Source: Morella rubra (taxonomy: Eukaryota > Streptophyta > Magnoliopsida > Fagales > Myricaceae). Taken from it: a stretch of DNA of 64,000 bases. The notes below the pieces were generated by a model. It saw only the letters and a program-made list of their open reading frames with translations. It was not told the origin of the DNA and searched no databases. The stretch spans positions 18,627,321 through 18,691,320 of the forward strand of contig CM025849.1 in NCBI GenBank assembly GCA_003952965.2. The letters run 5' to 3'. Shown here in pieces: positions 55,215-64,000 of the stretch; positions within the stretch are counted from its first letter, which is position 1; every line of letters begins with the position of its first letter. A program made the translations under genes and the position numbers.

Positions 55215-55268
<54 letters not shown>

Positions 55269-55500
55269 TTGAATGTGCTGTTCCTACATAACTCAAACTG
55301 ACACTTTCTGTTTGTGAAATCAGTGTATAGTTTTCCGGTTCTTGTTGAAATGTGCATGCACTCTTAAATGCTCTTCTGTAACGCTAATGGAAGTACGGGA
55401 GCTGTTGGATTGGGAATGGGTAAATGCAGTGTCGAATCCAATGGCTGGTATACCTCATGCGCTAATTAGGAAGTTCAGTGACAATTGCTTTGCTTGCTGT
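55140..55500 (-). promoter_or_regulatory. TCP gene 5' leader and proximal promoter
   Basis: This is the sequence upstream of the TCP ATG on the minus strand. It contains the GA/CT microsatellite (separate entry) about 80-130 bp upstream of the ATG, most likely in or beside the 5' leader. No clear TATA box was identified. Confidence 0.5.
55219..55267. repeat. (GA/CT)24 microsatellite upstream of the TCP gene
   Basis: An uninterrupted AG dinucleotide run of about 49 bp on the + strand reads CT on the gene's strand. CT/GA repeats in plant 5' leaders are known binding sites for BBR/BPC factors. The length is likely polymorphic. Confidence 0.9.
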
Positions 55501-55993
55501 AAATAGAAATGAGAAAGGACAAATGCATTTGTTGTGATGACGCGGCTCTTTCTTCATTGCAGCACATTTTCATATTTATACATTTAAGACCTTACTTTAC
55601 CAAAGCCAAGGCATATCTCCTCCTTTGTTGTCAATAATAAAGTTTGCCACCACCATAAGTGCATAATGACCCCCAGATAATTCACAATCCGGAGTCTTTC
55701 TGTTATTCACTTTTAACAAATTAGTCACTAGGGTATAACTTTAAATAAACCGGTCCCTATGGTATTTTTTTAGTCATACATGTCCTTTTGTCCATCAAAA
55801 ATTAGCCCACTAACGAGGACAGGGTTAAGGATAGGCTATTTGATCCCAAAAATGAATATCTCAACCCTGAACACATGTCGGTCTTTCGTTAGGTGGCTAA
55901 CTTTTGGTAGACAAAATGACTCATATGTTTCAAAAATGGACCACAAGGACCGTCCCATTCAAAATTGAACCATATGGACTATTTTGTTAAAAG
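55501..55993. other. intergenic sequence
   Basis: No gene is recognised. Phrases such as ACCGGTCCCTATGGTATTTTT and ATGGACCACAAGGACCGTCC at 55757 and 55936 are mirrored versions of common plant MITE ends, so an old inverted-repeat element may be present here. Confidence 0.35.
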
Positions 55994-56393
55994 TCAATGT
56001 CATAGGAATTGTAGCGATAATTAAGCCTAAAAAAATTAGTCATAACTACTTTAAGAAGCACATTTACTCATGGGAAATCCTAGACAGCTTGGAAGTGACG
56101 TGGATACCTAAGAAAGCAACATATTTACAAGGGGTTCTCGGAATTAGTAACACCACAATAAATGTGATATGAACTATATTAACACAATCTTTATTATTAT
56201 AAAAGCACGTATCTGAAATATGGAACTAGTTTCATGCACATAATGTGATACCCAAAAATGAAATAGTGAATATTAATGCAATGGTTCAATTTATTTAAAT
56301 TGACTATTAGAACCCAAAATACTAATATCATTAAAAAAAATGATAAATACAAAATCAATCCCCATGGTATACATGAAACACGAGGTCTTGGTA
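55994..56393. repeat. direct repeat, copy 1 (copy 2 at 56532-56894)
   Basis: Both copies run from CAATGTCATAGGAATTGTAG to CACGAGGTCTTGGTAC. Copy 2 lacks about 35 bp after GTAGCGATA and 6 bp after CTCATGG; otherwise they are nearly identical. Each contains a MITE-like end (ATACAAAATCAATCCCCATG). Confidence 0.85.
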
Positions 56394-56531
56394 CGCCATT
56401 TAGGCACAGACATCCATTTTTCAAGACTATATTTTCTTGGACCAAAGAATAGAGATATACTATGCAGACCTTTGTAATTGTCAGTGTATCGATGTTTTAT
56501 AAGTAGAGAAATTAGTGAATAACTGTATTAC

Positions 56532-56894
56532 AATGTCATAGGAATTGTAGCGATAGAAGGAAGCACATTTACTCATGGTCCTAGACAGCTTGGAAGTGAC
56601 GTGGATACCTAAGAAAGCAACATATTTACAAGGGGTTCTCGGAATTAGTAACACCACAATAAATGTGATATGAACTATATTAACACAATCTTTATTATTA
56701 TAAAAGCACGTATCTGAAATATGGAACTAGTTTCATGCACATAATGTGATACCCAAAAATGAAATAGTGAATATTAATGCAATGGTTCAATTTATTTAAA
56801 TTGACTATTAGAACCCAAAATACTAATATCATAAAAAAAATGATAAATACAAAATCAATCCCCATGGTATACATGAAACACGAGGTCTTGGTAC
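56532..56894. repeat. direct repeat, copy 2
   Basis: See 55994. The 139-bp spacer between the copies (56394-56531) is unrelated to either. Confidence 0.85.
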
Positions 56895-57262
56895 TAAGTG
56901 GTAGTTGGGTCTGGGCCATTGAGAGCCTAGACATCATCATTGAGAGCATCCATAGACGGATTGGTTGAGGATCTTCTTATTATATTTTCTAGCGATGATG
57001 AAGAGGAAGAATAGAAGACAATAAGATCAAGACCTTTGTGAATTGTAGTTATGTAGTAGTTATTCTGCCATGTTTTGTAGATGTACATAGAAGGCGAAAT
57101 TGGTTCTCTTTTGTGGTATTTGAATAAAGGGTCTTGATGATGTTTATTACATAGAATACTATTGCTTTAATGATCCTTCCACTGACCGTAACTTCAATTT
57201 AATAGTGGCATCCATTACTATAAGACAGCGCTAGAGGTTTTCACGGTTCGGGCCATTTCATA

Positions 57263-57279
57263 TGGCATTAGAGCTGAGG
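57263..57279 (+). other. degenerate initiator-Met primer-binding site
   Basis: TGGCATTAGAGCTGAGG resembles the TGGTATCAGAGC primer site of plant chromoviruses, with two changes. It follows CGGTTCGGGCCATTTCATA, which is also typical of this position, and precedes gag by 150 bp. The 5' LTR should lie immediately left (before 57263) but no match to the 3' LTR at 61461 was found by eye. Confidence 0.55.
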
Positions 57280-57471
57280 TTTAGGAAAGCAAAGATAGTT
57301 AACAAAACATAAGGAACATGAGGGTGCTAGGAAAAGCACATTCTCATAAAATATGAATGTTATAATATTGTGTTTATTGCCTTATAATTTTTGATCTACA
57401 ACTTACCCTTGTATCTGAGGAGATAATGGCAATCAGAAGGAATAGAGATACAAGAGTGGAGATTGTTCATG

Positions 57472-58063
57472 AAGGCTGCTCTTTTGATCAGTTTGTCAAG
57501 CACCATCCCCCTAGCTATGAAGGAGATACGAAACCCTTAGTGCCTGAGAGTTGGCTTTTGAACATAGAGGAACTATTTCAAGTTTTGGAGCGTACTAATG
57601 ATCAAATGATACGATTTTCCACGTACCAACTAAAAAGAGAAGCCAAAAGGTGGTGGCAAGCCAAAGGAACTCTTGGGAATCAAGTGGACTTGCAAGCAAT
57701 TAAGAAGGAATTTTTAGATCGTTATTTTCCTGAAAAAATTAAAGAAGCCAAGGCCCAGAAATTCAAGGCTGCTCTTTTGATCAATTTGTCAAGCACCATC
57801 CCCCTAGCTATAAAGGAGATATGAAACCCTTAGTGCCTGAGAGTTGGCTTTTGAACATAGAGGAACTATGGCAAGTTTTGGAGTGTACTAATGATCAAAT
57901 GATACAATTTGCCACATACCAACTAAAAAGAGAAGCCAAAAGGTGGTGGCAAGCCAAAGGAACTCTTGGGAATCAAGTGGACTTGGGAGCAATTAAGAAG
58001 GAATTTTTAGATCGTTATTTTCCTGAAAAAATTAAAGAAGCCATGGCCTAGAAATTCACTACT
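57472..58063 (+). repeat. 293-bp tandem duplication in gag
   Basis: AAGGCTGCTCTTTTGATCA begins both units (57472 and 57765), and each ends GAAATTCA. Differences are few: CAG/TAG, TTTCAAG/TGGCAAG, CGATTT/CAATTT, CCACGTACC/CCACATACC. Most are C-to-T or G-to-A in copy 2. Confidence 0.9.
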
Positions 58064-58195
58064 CCAATCCAAGGAACAAGGTCAATAGCTGAGTATGCTG
58101 CTAAGATTATTGAGTTTGCACGATTTGCTACATATTTGATTCCAGATGAGGGTAAGAAATCCCGTAAGTTTAAGAGAGGATTCCAGCCTCGTATC

Positions 58196-59487
58196 TGTAA
58201 GAATAATGCCCTAAAAATCATTTATCTAAATAATTATTTATTTAGATGTCACATGTTTATATTTTTCTTTTGGGTAATATGATGTAACATAAGATGTTAC
58301 ACAGATATTATTGAGTGACATTGTAGAAAAGTTATGCCAATAATTAATGAATCAAAGGCGGGAAGTATGATTTTTTGGTTCCTTGTTCACTTGATATTTT
58401 TTTCTAGACTAAGATATATATTGATGTATGATCGGTCTACCCTTGTTGTGCCTCTATTTAATAGGATGATGACTTTGTCATTGAGGTTGCGACCTTAAAC
58501 AAATGAGTGGTGCAATATAAGAGTACATGCATTAAATGAGATCAAATATAAATACTTTTTGGAAGTGATCACTGATGTTGAGAGGATATTTAGCAAAATT
58601 AGTTTATTATATCCTTAGAACTGAGAGGTTTATGCAGTTCTATTTATTGTGTACTTGTGCTTTGACCGAGTCATTTGGTGATGATCTTTCTAAGTCAAAT
58701 ATTCCAGATAACATTGGGTCTTGTACATAATAAATGAGTTTGTATAAATGCTCAATAAGGAATCCACCAGTCTCTTGATGAGGTAGTATATTCAATATAT
58801 CTGTATAGGTTGGACTAGAAAAGAATCCATTTGGTATTTTGTGAAAATATTTTTCAAATTAATATATATATATATATTTTATTATTTGTGAAATTATTTT
58901 GGAAGCAATTGATAGTCTAACGAGTTACAGATTGTGAATTGATAATTATATGAGTTAGGGACTTAATCGATGGTATGATTCTGGTCTTATCGACTCATGT
59001 AGAATATAATATGGTGGAAGGATAAATAAACGAATAATTTTTAGCAAAAGAGATTTCACAAATCAATCTTGTAATATGTTGATGGACATGATTACAATTA
59101 GTAGAAGCCTAAAATTCGGAATAAAATAATGTAAAGGAGTTAATGGAGAAAGAGTTTTTCTATGTGATCCTACGACCGAGATCTGAGATCCCTAACAATC
59201 CCACGCACTGTCACAGTTAGGATTTTATATAAAAGGATAGCTATGAGATAGTCTATCGCAAGCTTTTGGGTTGGCCATCAGGATCTTAGAAAAACCCCAT
59301 GACAGCTGTGAGCGTGGAAAGGAAGGAGGCAGAAAATTTGGGCTGCTTTGTAGTGAAATCAAATGACTCAAGGTGTGAGATCAACAAGACCTAAAGATTA
59401 TCTATGATTGAAGATTCAATTGCAGACAATTTCAAGATCGCTTGTCAAGATCAAGTAAGGATGATAATTTCCGCAGACAAACTTTCA
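58196..59487. mobile_element. solo LTR inserted in chromovirus gag, 5-bp target duplication GTATC
   Basis: The element runs TGTAAGAATAATGCCC ... ACAAACTTTCA (TG...CA, 1292 bp). GTATC flanks it on both sides (58191-58195 and 59488-59492). The gag reading PRI before it continues as KDNV after it, showing a clean insertion. No coding domain lies inside, so it is a solo LTR; copia-type origin is likely but not proven. It contains an (AT)n run at 58860-58878. Confidence 0.85.
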
Positions 59488-59888
59488 GTATCAAGGATAA
59501 TGTCTAGTGCCATAAATTTGAAAATTTCCAGCAACTAGTGGATAGGGCCTTGATTGTAGAACATAGCTTGCTGAAAAGTGTGGTTATTTATGATCAGCAT
59601 AAGAAACAATCTTTCTAAGGAAATAATTCTCAAGGACGACCAGCAGTCAAGAGAAGAGGCAATTTTGGAAATAGAGGCAATGGATAGGGTGCTAAAAGAA
59701 ATGATCCTAACCCTTATGGGATAACTTATTTTTCATGTGGAAAAATAGGTCATTATGCTCGAGATTGTCGAGTGAGGCAAGGACTTCCTCAAAATAGACA
59801 ACCTAATCTAGGTATTAACCAGCAGAAAGGAACCGAACCAGCTAGGGTTTTTGCTTTAACCATAGAAGAAGCATAACAGGATGAGAAC

Positions 59889-60233
59889 ATGATAACAAGT
59901 ACTTTTTCCCTCTCTTGTGGAGTAGTAAATGATATAGGCACTACGCACTCCTTTATTTCACAAAATTGCGTCAATAGATTTGGGTTATCAGTGAAACCTT
60001 TATTGATTCAACTTGCTGTGGTAACTACATTAGGAATAAGAAGTATTTATACAAAGAATTTTCCAATGGAGATAGAAGGACAAAGATTGTCTATAGATTT
60101 GACTATCTTGGATATAGGAAATTTTAATGTGATCGTTGGTATAGATTGGTTATCTCTTTATCATGTGATGATTAATTGTTATGCAAAGAAAGTGATTTCT
60201 CATTTGCTTGGGGAAAAGGGAGAGTCGGTATAG
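59889..60233 (+). pseudogene. chromovirus aspartic protease
   Basis: The ORF carries GVVNDIGTTHSFISQNCVNR, where Ile replaces the usual Ser/Thr of the D-S/T-G active site, so the enzyme would be impaired. It continues LSIDLTILDIGNFNVIVGID and WLSLYHVMINC, the standard protease end (GMDWL). The sequence upstream (GTEPARVFALTIEEA) is the usual gag-PR linker, with a TAA just before 59880. The frame stops at 60231-60233. Confidence 0.75.
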
Positions 60234-60720
60234 GAAGGAAAAAGAAATTACTTAGGTACGATTGATATCTGCACTTAAAGCTTGGAAAAGTGTGGTTAAT
60301 TGAGCTCAAGCTTTCTTTTAGTATCAATAGCTGGAATTCAGGAAGGAAGGAAGAGTTTAGAATCAATACCAGTGGAATATTAGGATGTATTTTTCAGAGG
60401 AATTGCCTGGATTACCATCTATTAGAGATATTGCATTTGAGTGGGTGGTGATTAATTGACTGACGAAGTCAGCCCATTTTATCCCTGTTAAAGTGAGTTA
60501 TACATCTAAGAACTTGACAGAAATGTACATTAAGGAAGTTTTACGACTTCACGGAATACCGAGTTCCATAATATCAGATTGAGATACGCATTTTATCTTA
60601 AGGATATGGAATGGCTTTCAAAAAGCGCTACATACGCAGTTAAAGTTTAGTACTATATTTTATCCTCAAATTTATGGACAATCAAAATGGATAATTTAGA
60701 TTCTAGAGGATATGCTTTAG
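60234..60720 (+). pseudogene. chromovirus PR-RT linker fused to integrase core (RT and RNase H deleted)
   Basis: ELPGLPSIRDIAFE (about 60400-60440), normally just before RT, is joined directly to WVVIN-stop-LTKSAHFIPVKV (60441 onward), normally well inside integrase. Thus RT, RNase H, the integrase zinc domain and its first catalytic Asp are missing. Remaining integrase motifs: HGIPSSIISD-stop-DTHF and QLKFSTIFYPQIYGQS. TGA codons at 60457 and 60580 sit where chromoviruses have Arg (CGA), consistent with C-to-T change. Confidence 0.8.
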
Positions 60721-61400
60721 AATTCAAGGGATCTTGGATTCAATATATGCCTCTTGTAGAATTTGCATATAACATTACCTATCATACATGTATTCAAGTG
60801 GCACCTTACGAACCTTTATATGGATGAGTAGATCACCTTTATTCTAGGATGAAATTGGAGAAAGACATATGATAGGATCTGTGATTGTATAAAAGACTTG
60901 TGAAAAGGTAAAAATGATCAAGGAAAGATTGAAAGTAGCCTAGAGCATATAGAAGAGTTATGCTGACAACCATAGACGATTGTTAGAATTTGAAGAAGGA
61001 GATAAACATCTATGAAAGGAGTTAGGAGATTTGGAAAGAAAAGGAAGCTAAGTCCATGCTATGTTGGACCATTTGAGATTTTGAGAAAGATAGGGGCAAC
61101 AACTTATCAGTTAGCCTTACAACCAGAATTTGAAGGGATACATGATACTTTTCACATCTCTGTGCTGAGAAAATATATTCCAGATCCTTCTCATGCGATA
61201 GATTATACGCCCTTACACACAAAAAAGAATTTAACCTACTAAGAGCAACCTGTTACAATACTAGAGATAAAGGAGCAAGAGCTACGTAACAAAAGGATTT
61301 CCTTTAAAAAGGTGTTGTGGCAAAGTCATGATATGACCGAAGCGTCATGGGAGTTAGAGACAGACATGCGTGAAAAATATCCTCAGTGGTTTGACTAACT
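60721..61400 (+). pseudogene. chromovirus integrase C-terminus and chromodomain
   Basis: The region 61012-61242 encodes KLSPCYVGPFEILRKIGATT, FEGIHDTFHISVLRKYIPDP, the typical region between integrase and chromodomain. After a stop the chromodomain follows: EQPVTILEIKEQELRNKRIS, VLWQSHDMTEASWELETDMR, ending EKYPQWFD and TAA at about 61399. A chromodomain at the end of integrase marks chromoviruses (Tekay/Del-like layout) and would guide insertion to methylated histones. Stops and frame shifts between 60720 and 61010 disable it. Confidence 0.78.
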
Positions 61401-61448
61401 AATACGTTCTTTGTGTTTTGTTTAATTCCGAAGATGAAATTGTTTTTA

Positions 61449-61460
61449 AGTGGGGGAATA
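61449..61460 (+). other. chromovirus polypurine tract
   Basis: AGTGGGGGAATA lies immediately before TGTCATACCCCG, the LTR start. The match to plant chromovirus layout is close. Confidence 0.8.
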
Positions 61461-61789
61461 TGTCATACCCCGAGCTTTTGTTTAACATAACATGCATTTT
61501 TTTTTTATAAAAACAAGTTTTGGTTTAATAGTGCATTAAGATAAAATTGTTGAATTAGTGTATTGATTAGTGAGATTGGGAGTTCACTAGTGACCAATCT
61601 TTTATTCGTGATATTGAGATACACATTTTGAGCGAATTTATTTTTGGAAGCTGGTAGGACAGGTTTTTGTCAAAAATCGTAACGTGTGTTTTTTGTCAAC
61701 TAGTAGGTCAGTTGTTTATCCATTAAGGTACATTTCACGTTTGGAGACATTTTATTCTTCTGAAGCTAGTAGGATGATTTATGAAGTTG

Positions 61790-61990
61790 TGGATACAGAC
61801 GAATTATGGATAGAGATGAATTATAGATAAGATGAGTTATGGATAGAGATGTGTTATAGAGATGAGTTATGTATAGAGATGAGTTATGGATGGAGGTGAA
61901 TTATAGATATAGATGAAGTTGTGGATAGAGACAAAGTTATTGATAGAGATAAAATTGTGGACAGAGATGAGCGTTTGTGGATATTGATAA
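61790..61990 (+). repeat. minisatellite-like repeat, GATAGAGATGAGTTATG unit
   Basis: About ten imperfect copies of an 18-bp unit (GATAGAGATGAGTTATGG and variants such as GATAGAGATGAATTATA and GATAGAGACAAAGTTATT) lie in tandem within the LTR, roughly 55-250 bp upstream of the TATA box. Confidence 0.8.
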
Positions 61991-62043
61991 GGAAATAATT
62001 GGTTGGATAACTGATGAAACTTAGCAACTAAGTCATGGTTGCT

Positions 62044-62051
62044 TATAAATA
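62044..62051 (+). promoter_or_regulatory. chromovirus LTR TATA box
   Basis: TTATAAATAAGG at 62043-62054 contains a TATA box in the LTR, downstream of the tandem repeat, as expected for the U3 promoter. Confidence 0.55.
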
Positions 62052-63010
62052 AGGGGTTTGGCCATTAAGAAATACTTACCATTTGAGTGAAAATGTAGAG
62101 CTTTCACAAAGAAGAGAAAAACCTAGTAGTGAAGAAGAGGAAAGGCTAGAAGAAACAAGAGCAAATTTGAGTAAAAAATGAAGAAACAAAGCTTAGAAGA
62201 TCAAAGGAGGATTTTGGTTTTTCTAGAGGTAAAGTTTAACTTGGTTATCTTTGATTTCGATTCCAAAGCTTTCAAAAGTTTTCAATAGTTTGTTGTGAAT
62301 CTCATGTTTTCAAATGGATTCTTGAATATATTGATGCCGTGTGATATTCTTTGTATTCTTCGTGTTGTTCTAATTCTTCGTGTTCTTGATGTTCTTGATA
62401 AAGAACAGCTCATGTTTTCAAAATAGTCTCGTTTTCAAAGTTCTATTCTATGTTAAGGTGTTTTCAAAACTTTGATCTAATTCTTTGTAAAATTCTTCAT
62501 GAACTATGTTTTTCAAATATTGGAAATATTCTTTGAAAGTTCCTTGTGCTTTTAAAACTCTATGTCATTTTGATTATATCAAAATATTTATTATTTCTAC
62601 ATGGAGGTTTTTCAGGTATTAACCTTAAAATCAAGGTGTTTTTTTTCTTCACAATCCCTATCCTTTTCTTTTGAAAATGTCAAATTGTTTTCTATGTTGA
62701 AAAATATGATTTCCAAAAGAAGTTTAATGGTTAAGATATTTCATATCTTGTAATTCACATGAGTCATGCATACTTAACTAGTTATTTGAAGACGTAACAG
62801 TATTGTGCACAAGAGAATGTGGACCACGTGTTGTGGCATCTTGGCCGTAGCTCTGTCGTACATGGAAAGGTCCTAAATAAGGACACATTTACTCTGGACG
62901 TAATGCCACATGTTGTATGCCGAATATTCACTCTGACAGTGATGTCGTATTTTACTCTAGGAGCAATGCCAAAAAATAAGAGAGTAATGTCGAGGACCGG
63001 TGGTTGAAAT

Positions 63011-63518
63011 GTAAAAAGATCATTGTTAGTTTGAGTCTTTTCCTTTAGGGAAATTAGCATTTTAGTTCTTGAGTTTTACCCCCTTTTATTTTTTAGTCCT
63101 TGAATTTCATTTTTTCAAATTTTAATCCTTTGGTTTACATTTTTTGATGAAATGGCCCTTCCATCAGGGATCCATCTATTTCCCTAACAGAAGGCCACAT
63201 CAGCTAACAACTCAAAAGCTGATGTGGCTGGAAGAAAAATGCACCGTTTTGAAAAATGATAGAAAAACATCCAAAATAACGTCGTTTAGAGCCTGTCCTT
63301 TTGCCCAGCATCACGCACCCAGAAAGTCCAAAGCACACTTTAGATTAAGCCACCAGTTTTCGAGTTCTTTCCCCGCATAGTCCAAATCTTCTCAAGCATC
63401 ACCACCACCTCACCATGGCAAAAAGCCATCCCTCAACCTTACTTATAAGCCCACAAAAGATAATTTCCTTGGAATTATTTGCTTGCTAAAGATGAAAATA
63501 TGGGCCATTGAAGCTACA
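63011..63518. other. intergenic, possible repeat
   Basis: TTTTAGTTCTTGAGTTTTA, TTTTAGTCCTTGAATTTC and TTTTAATCCTTTGGTTTAC recur at 63062-63135 as three related phrases about 30-35 bp apart, like the end of a common plant repeat. AGCTGATGTGGC and GCCACATCAGCT near 63190 and 63218 form an inverted pair. No gene is recognised. Confidence 0.45.
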
Positions 63519-64000
63519 TCAAGGTTGGCAATGGCGCCATGCCATCGTGCCGTGGGATTTGCAGAGGTATGAAAGTGAACTCGGAAAGATTTTCAGTTCA
63601 ATGATTCCTTCTTCGACGTGTGTTTCATTGACAGGAATAGCGATTGTGTTTATACAGGATAAATAATCACCATTGCATTCATGGTCAGCTGTTTCCTGCT
63701 CGTCTCTTTTAGCTTTGATCAAGTCTTCTTCCCCTTCTTTCTCTTCGATCAGCAAATTTTGTATCCCAGTCATTCTAGCTACCTCTTCCTCTCTAAGTGC
63801 AAATTGACATTATCACATGATGAAGAAGTTTCTGCTTGTTGCTTATCATCTGTACTTCTAAAATTAAGGTTATTGACTTTGTTTACATGGTCTCCTTCAT
63901 GATCTGTTTGATCCTTTACTCTCTCTTCCAAGTACCCATCCTCATGATTTCTCACTAGAAGATCCTCGTCTCCACTTTTTCTTGGAAGCTTATTCCTTTC
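63519..64000 (-). pseudogene. unassigned acidic ORFs at the right edge, partial
   Basis: From the window edge one minus-strand frame stays open to TAG 63779-63781 (acidic, with LEERVKDQTDHEGDHVNKVN). A second frame is open from about 63809 to 63519 (EEVARMTGIQNLLIEEKEGE, then an acidic run and SYLCKSHGTMAW). The two overlap by a few codons in different frames, which could mean a frameshift or an intron (GAAGAG|GTAGCT is a possible donor). No domain is recognised. It could be the 3' end of a gene lying to the right, or chance. Confidence 0.25.

Larger units (their letters stand above)
57426..59780 (+). pseudogene. chromovirus gag, interrupted by a tandem duplication and a solo LTR
   Basis: From ATG 57426 the frame encodes FDQFVKHHPPSYEGDTKPLV, WLLNIEELFQVL and YQLKREAKRWWQAKG, then FLDRYFPEKIKEAKAQKF, the core of chromovirus gag. 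The block from 57472 repeats at 57765 with a 293-bp offset, which is not a multiple of three and shifts the frame. Copy 2 has TAG where copy 1 has CAG. gag continues to FQPRI at 58195 and, after the solo LTR, from 59488. The zinc knuckle near 59728-59780 (SCGKIGHYARDC) has Tyr in place of the first Cys. A stop also lies at 59618. It is inactive. Confidence 0.82.
61461..63010 (+). mobile_element. 3' LTR of the chromovirus (right end uncertain)
   Basis: The LTR starts TGTCATACCCCGAGC. It contains a tandem repeat (61790-61990) and a TATA box (62044). The right limit is a guess, since no second LTR copy could be aligned. The 5' LTR expected before 57263 seems too diverged or deleted. Confidence 0.5.

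Noticed and set aside
58860-58880. Short (AT)n run
   Set aside because: Ordinary simple repeat within the solo LTR, no further meaning.
1-64000. CRISPR arrays, tRNA or rRNA genes, riboswitches
   Set aside because: No regularly spaced identical short repeats, no cloverleaf-like sequence and no rRNA core was recognised by reading; the only tRNA-like matches are the retrotransposon primer sites.

Overview
The window is a flowering-plant (most likely eudicot) nuclear segment. It is AT-rich, has short GT-AG introns, a plant OTU deubiquitinase gene and a plant-specific TCP transcription factor, and is crowded with nested plant transposable elements. I see no CRISPR array, operon or bacterial or organellar gene. 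I cannot name the species.

Layout. (1) 0-14.2 kb: a minus-strand Ty3/gypsy element of the Tat type. It has a 5' LTR with TATA box and primer-binding site at the right (13.7-14.2 kb), then gag, protease, RT, RNase H plus a second RNase H, and integrase running leftwards. Beyond the integrase lies the extra ORF typical of Tat elements, on the opposite (+) strand at 2.8-5.4 kb, with a palindromic tandem array where the two coding directions converge. A gag-PR-RT segment is tandemly duplicated inside it. Two broken F-box-like ORFs (0.4-2.6 kb) lie beyond the extra ORF. (2) 14.2-18.5 kb: no recognisable gene, several degenerate tandem repeats. (3) 18.5-29.8 kb: a roughly 5.5-kb direct duplication holding a solo LTR, a PIF/Harbinger transposase remnant, a GRF zinc-finger pseudogene (right copy only) and an Athila LTR plus gag start. 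The left halves of the copies differ greatly, while part of the right halves looks identical. (4) 28.2-37.5 kb: an Athila-type Ty3/gypsy element with tRNA-Asp primer site, gag, PR, RT, RNase H, integrase and both LTRs, interrupted by frameshifts. (5) 37.5-40.8 kb: a decayed hAT transposase gene, its right end marked by a candidate terminal repeat. (6) 41-49 kb: an apparently intact ten-coding-exon OTU-family deubiquitinase gene, the best host gene in the window. (7) 49-54.5 kb: small non-autonomous DNA transposons (a CACTA-type end, three inverted-repeat MITEs). (8) 54.5-55.3 kb: an intact intronless class I TCP gene on the minus strand with a GA/CT microsatellite just upstream. (9) 55.6-63 kb: a direct repeat, then a deleted chromovirus whose gag carries a 293-bp tandem duplication and a solo LTR with perfect 5-bp target duplications. 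The chromovirus has lost RT, RNase H and the front of integrase. (10) 63-64 kb: unassigned sequence with weak minus-strand ORFs at the edge.

Only the OTU and TCP genes look like functional host genes. The rest records successive insertions, internal duplications, deletions and methyl-cytosine-type mutations. Domain names were assigned by eye from motifs; no database search was run.
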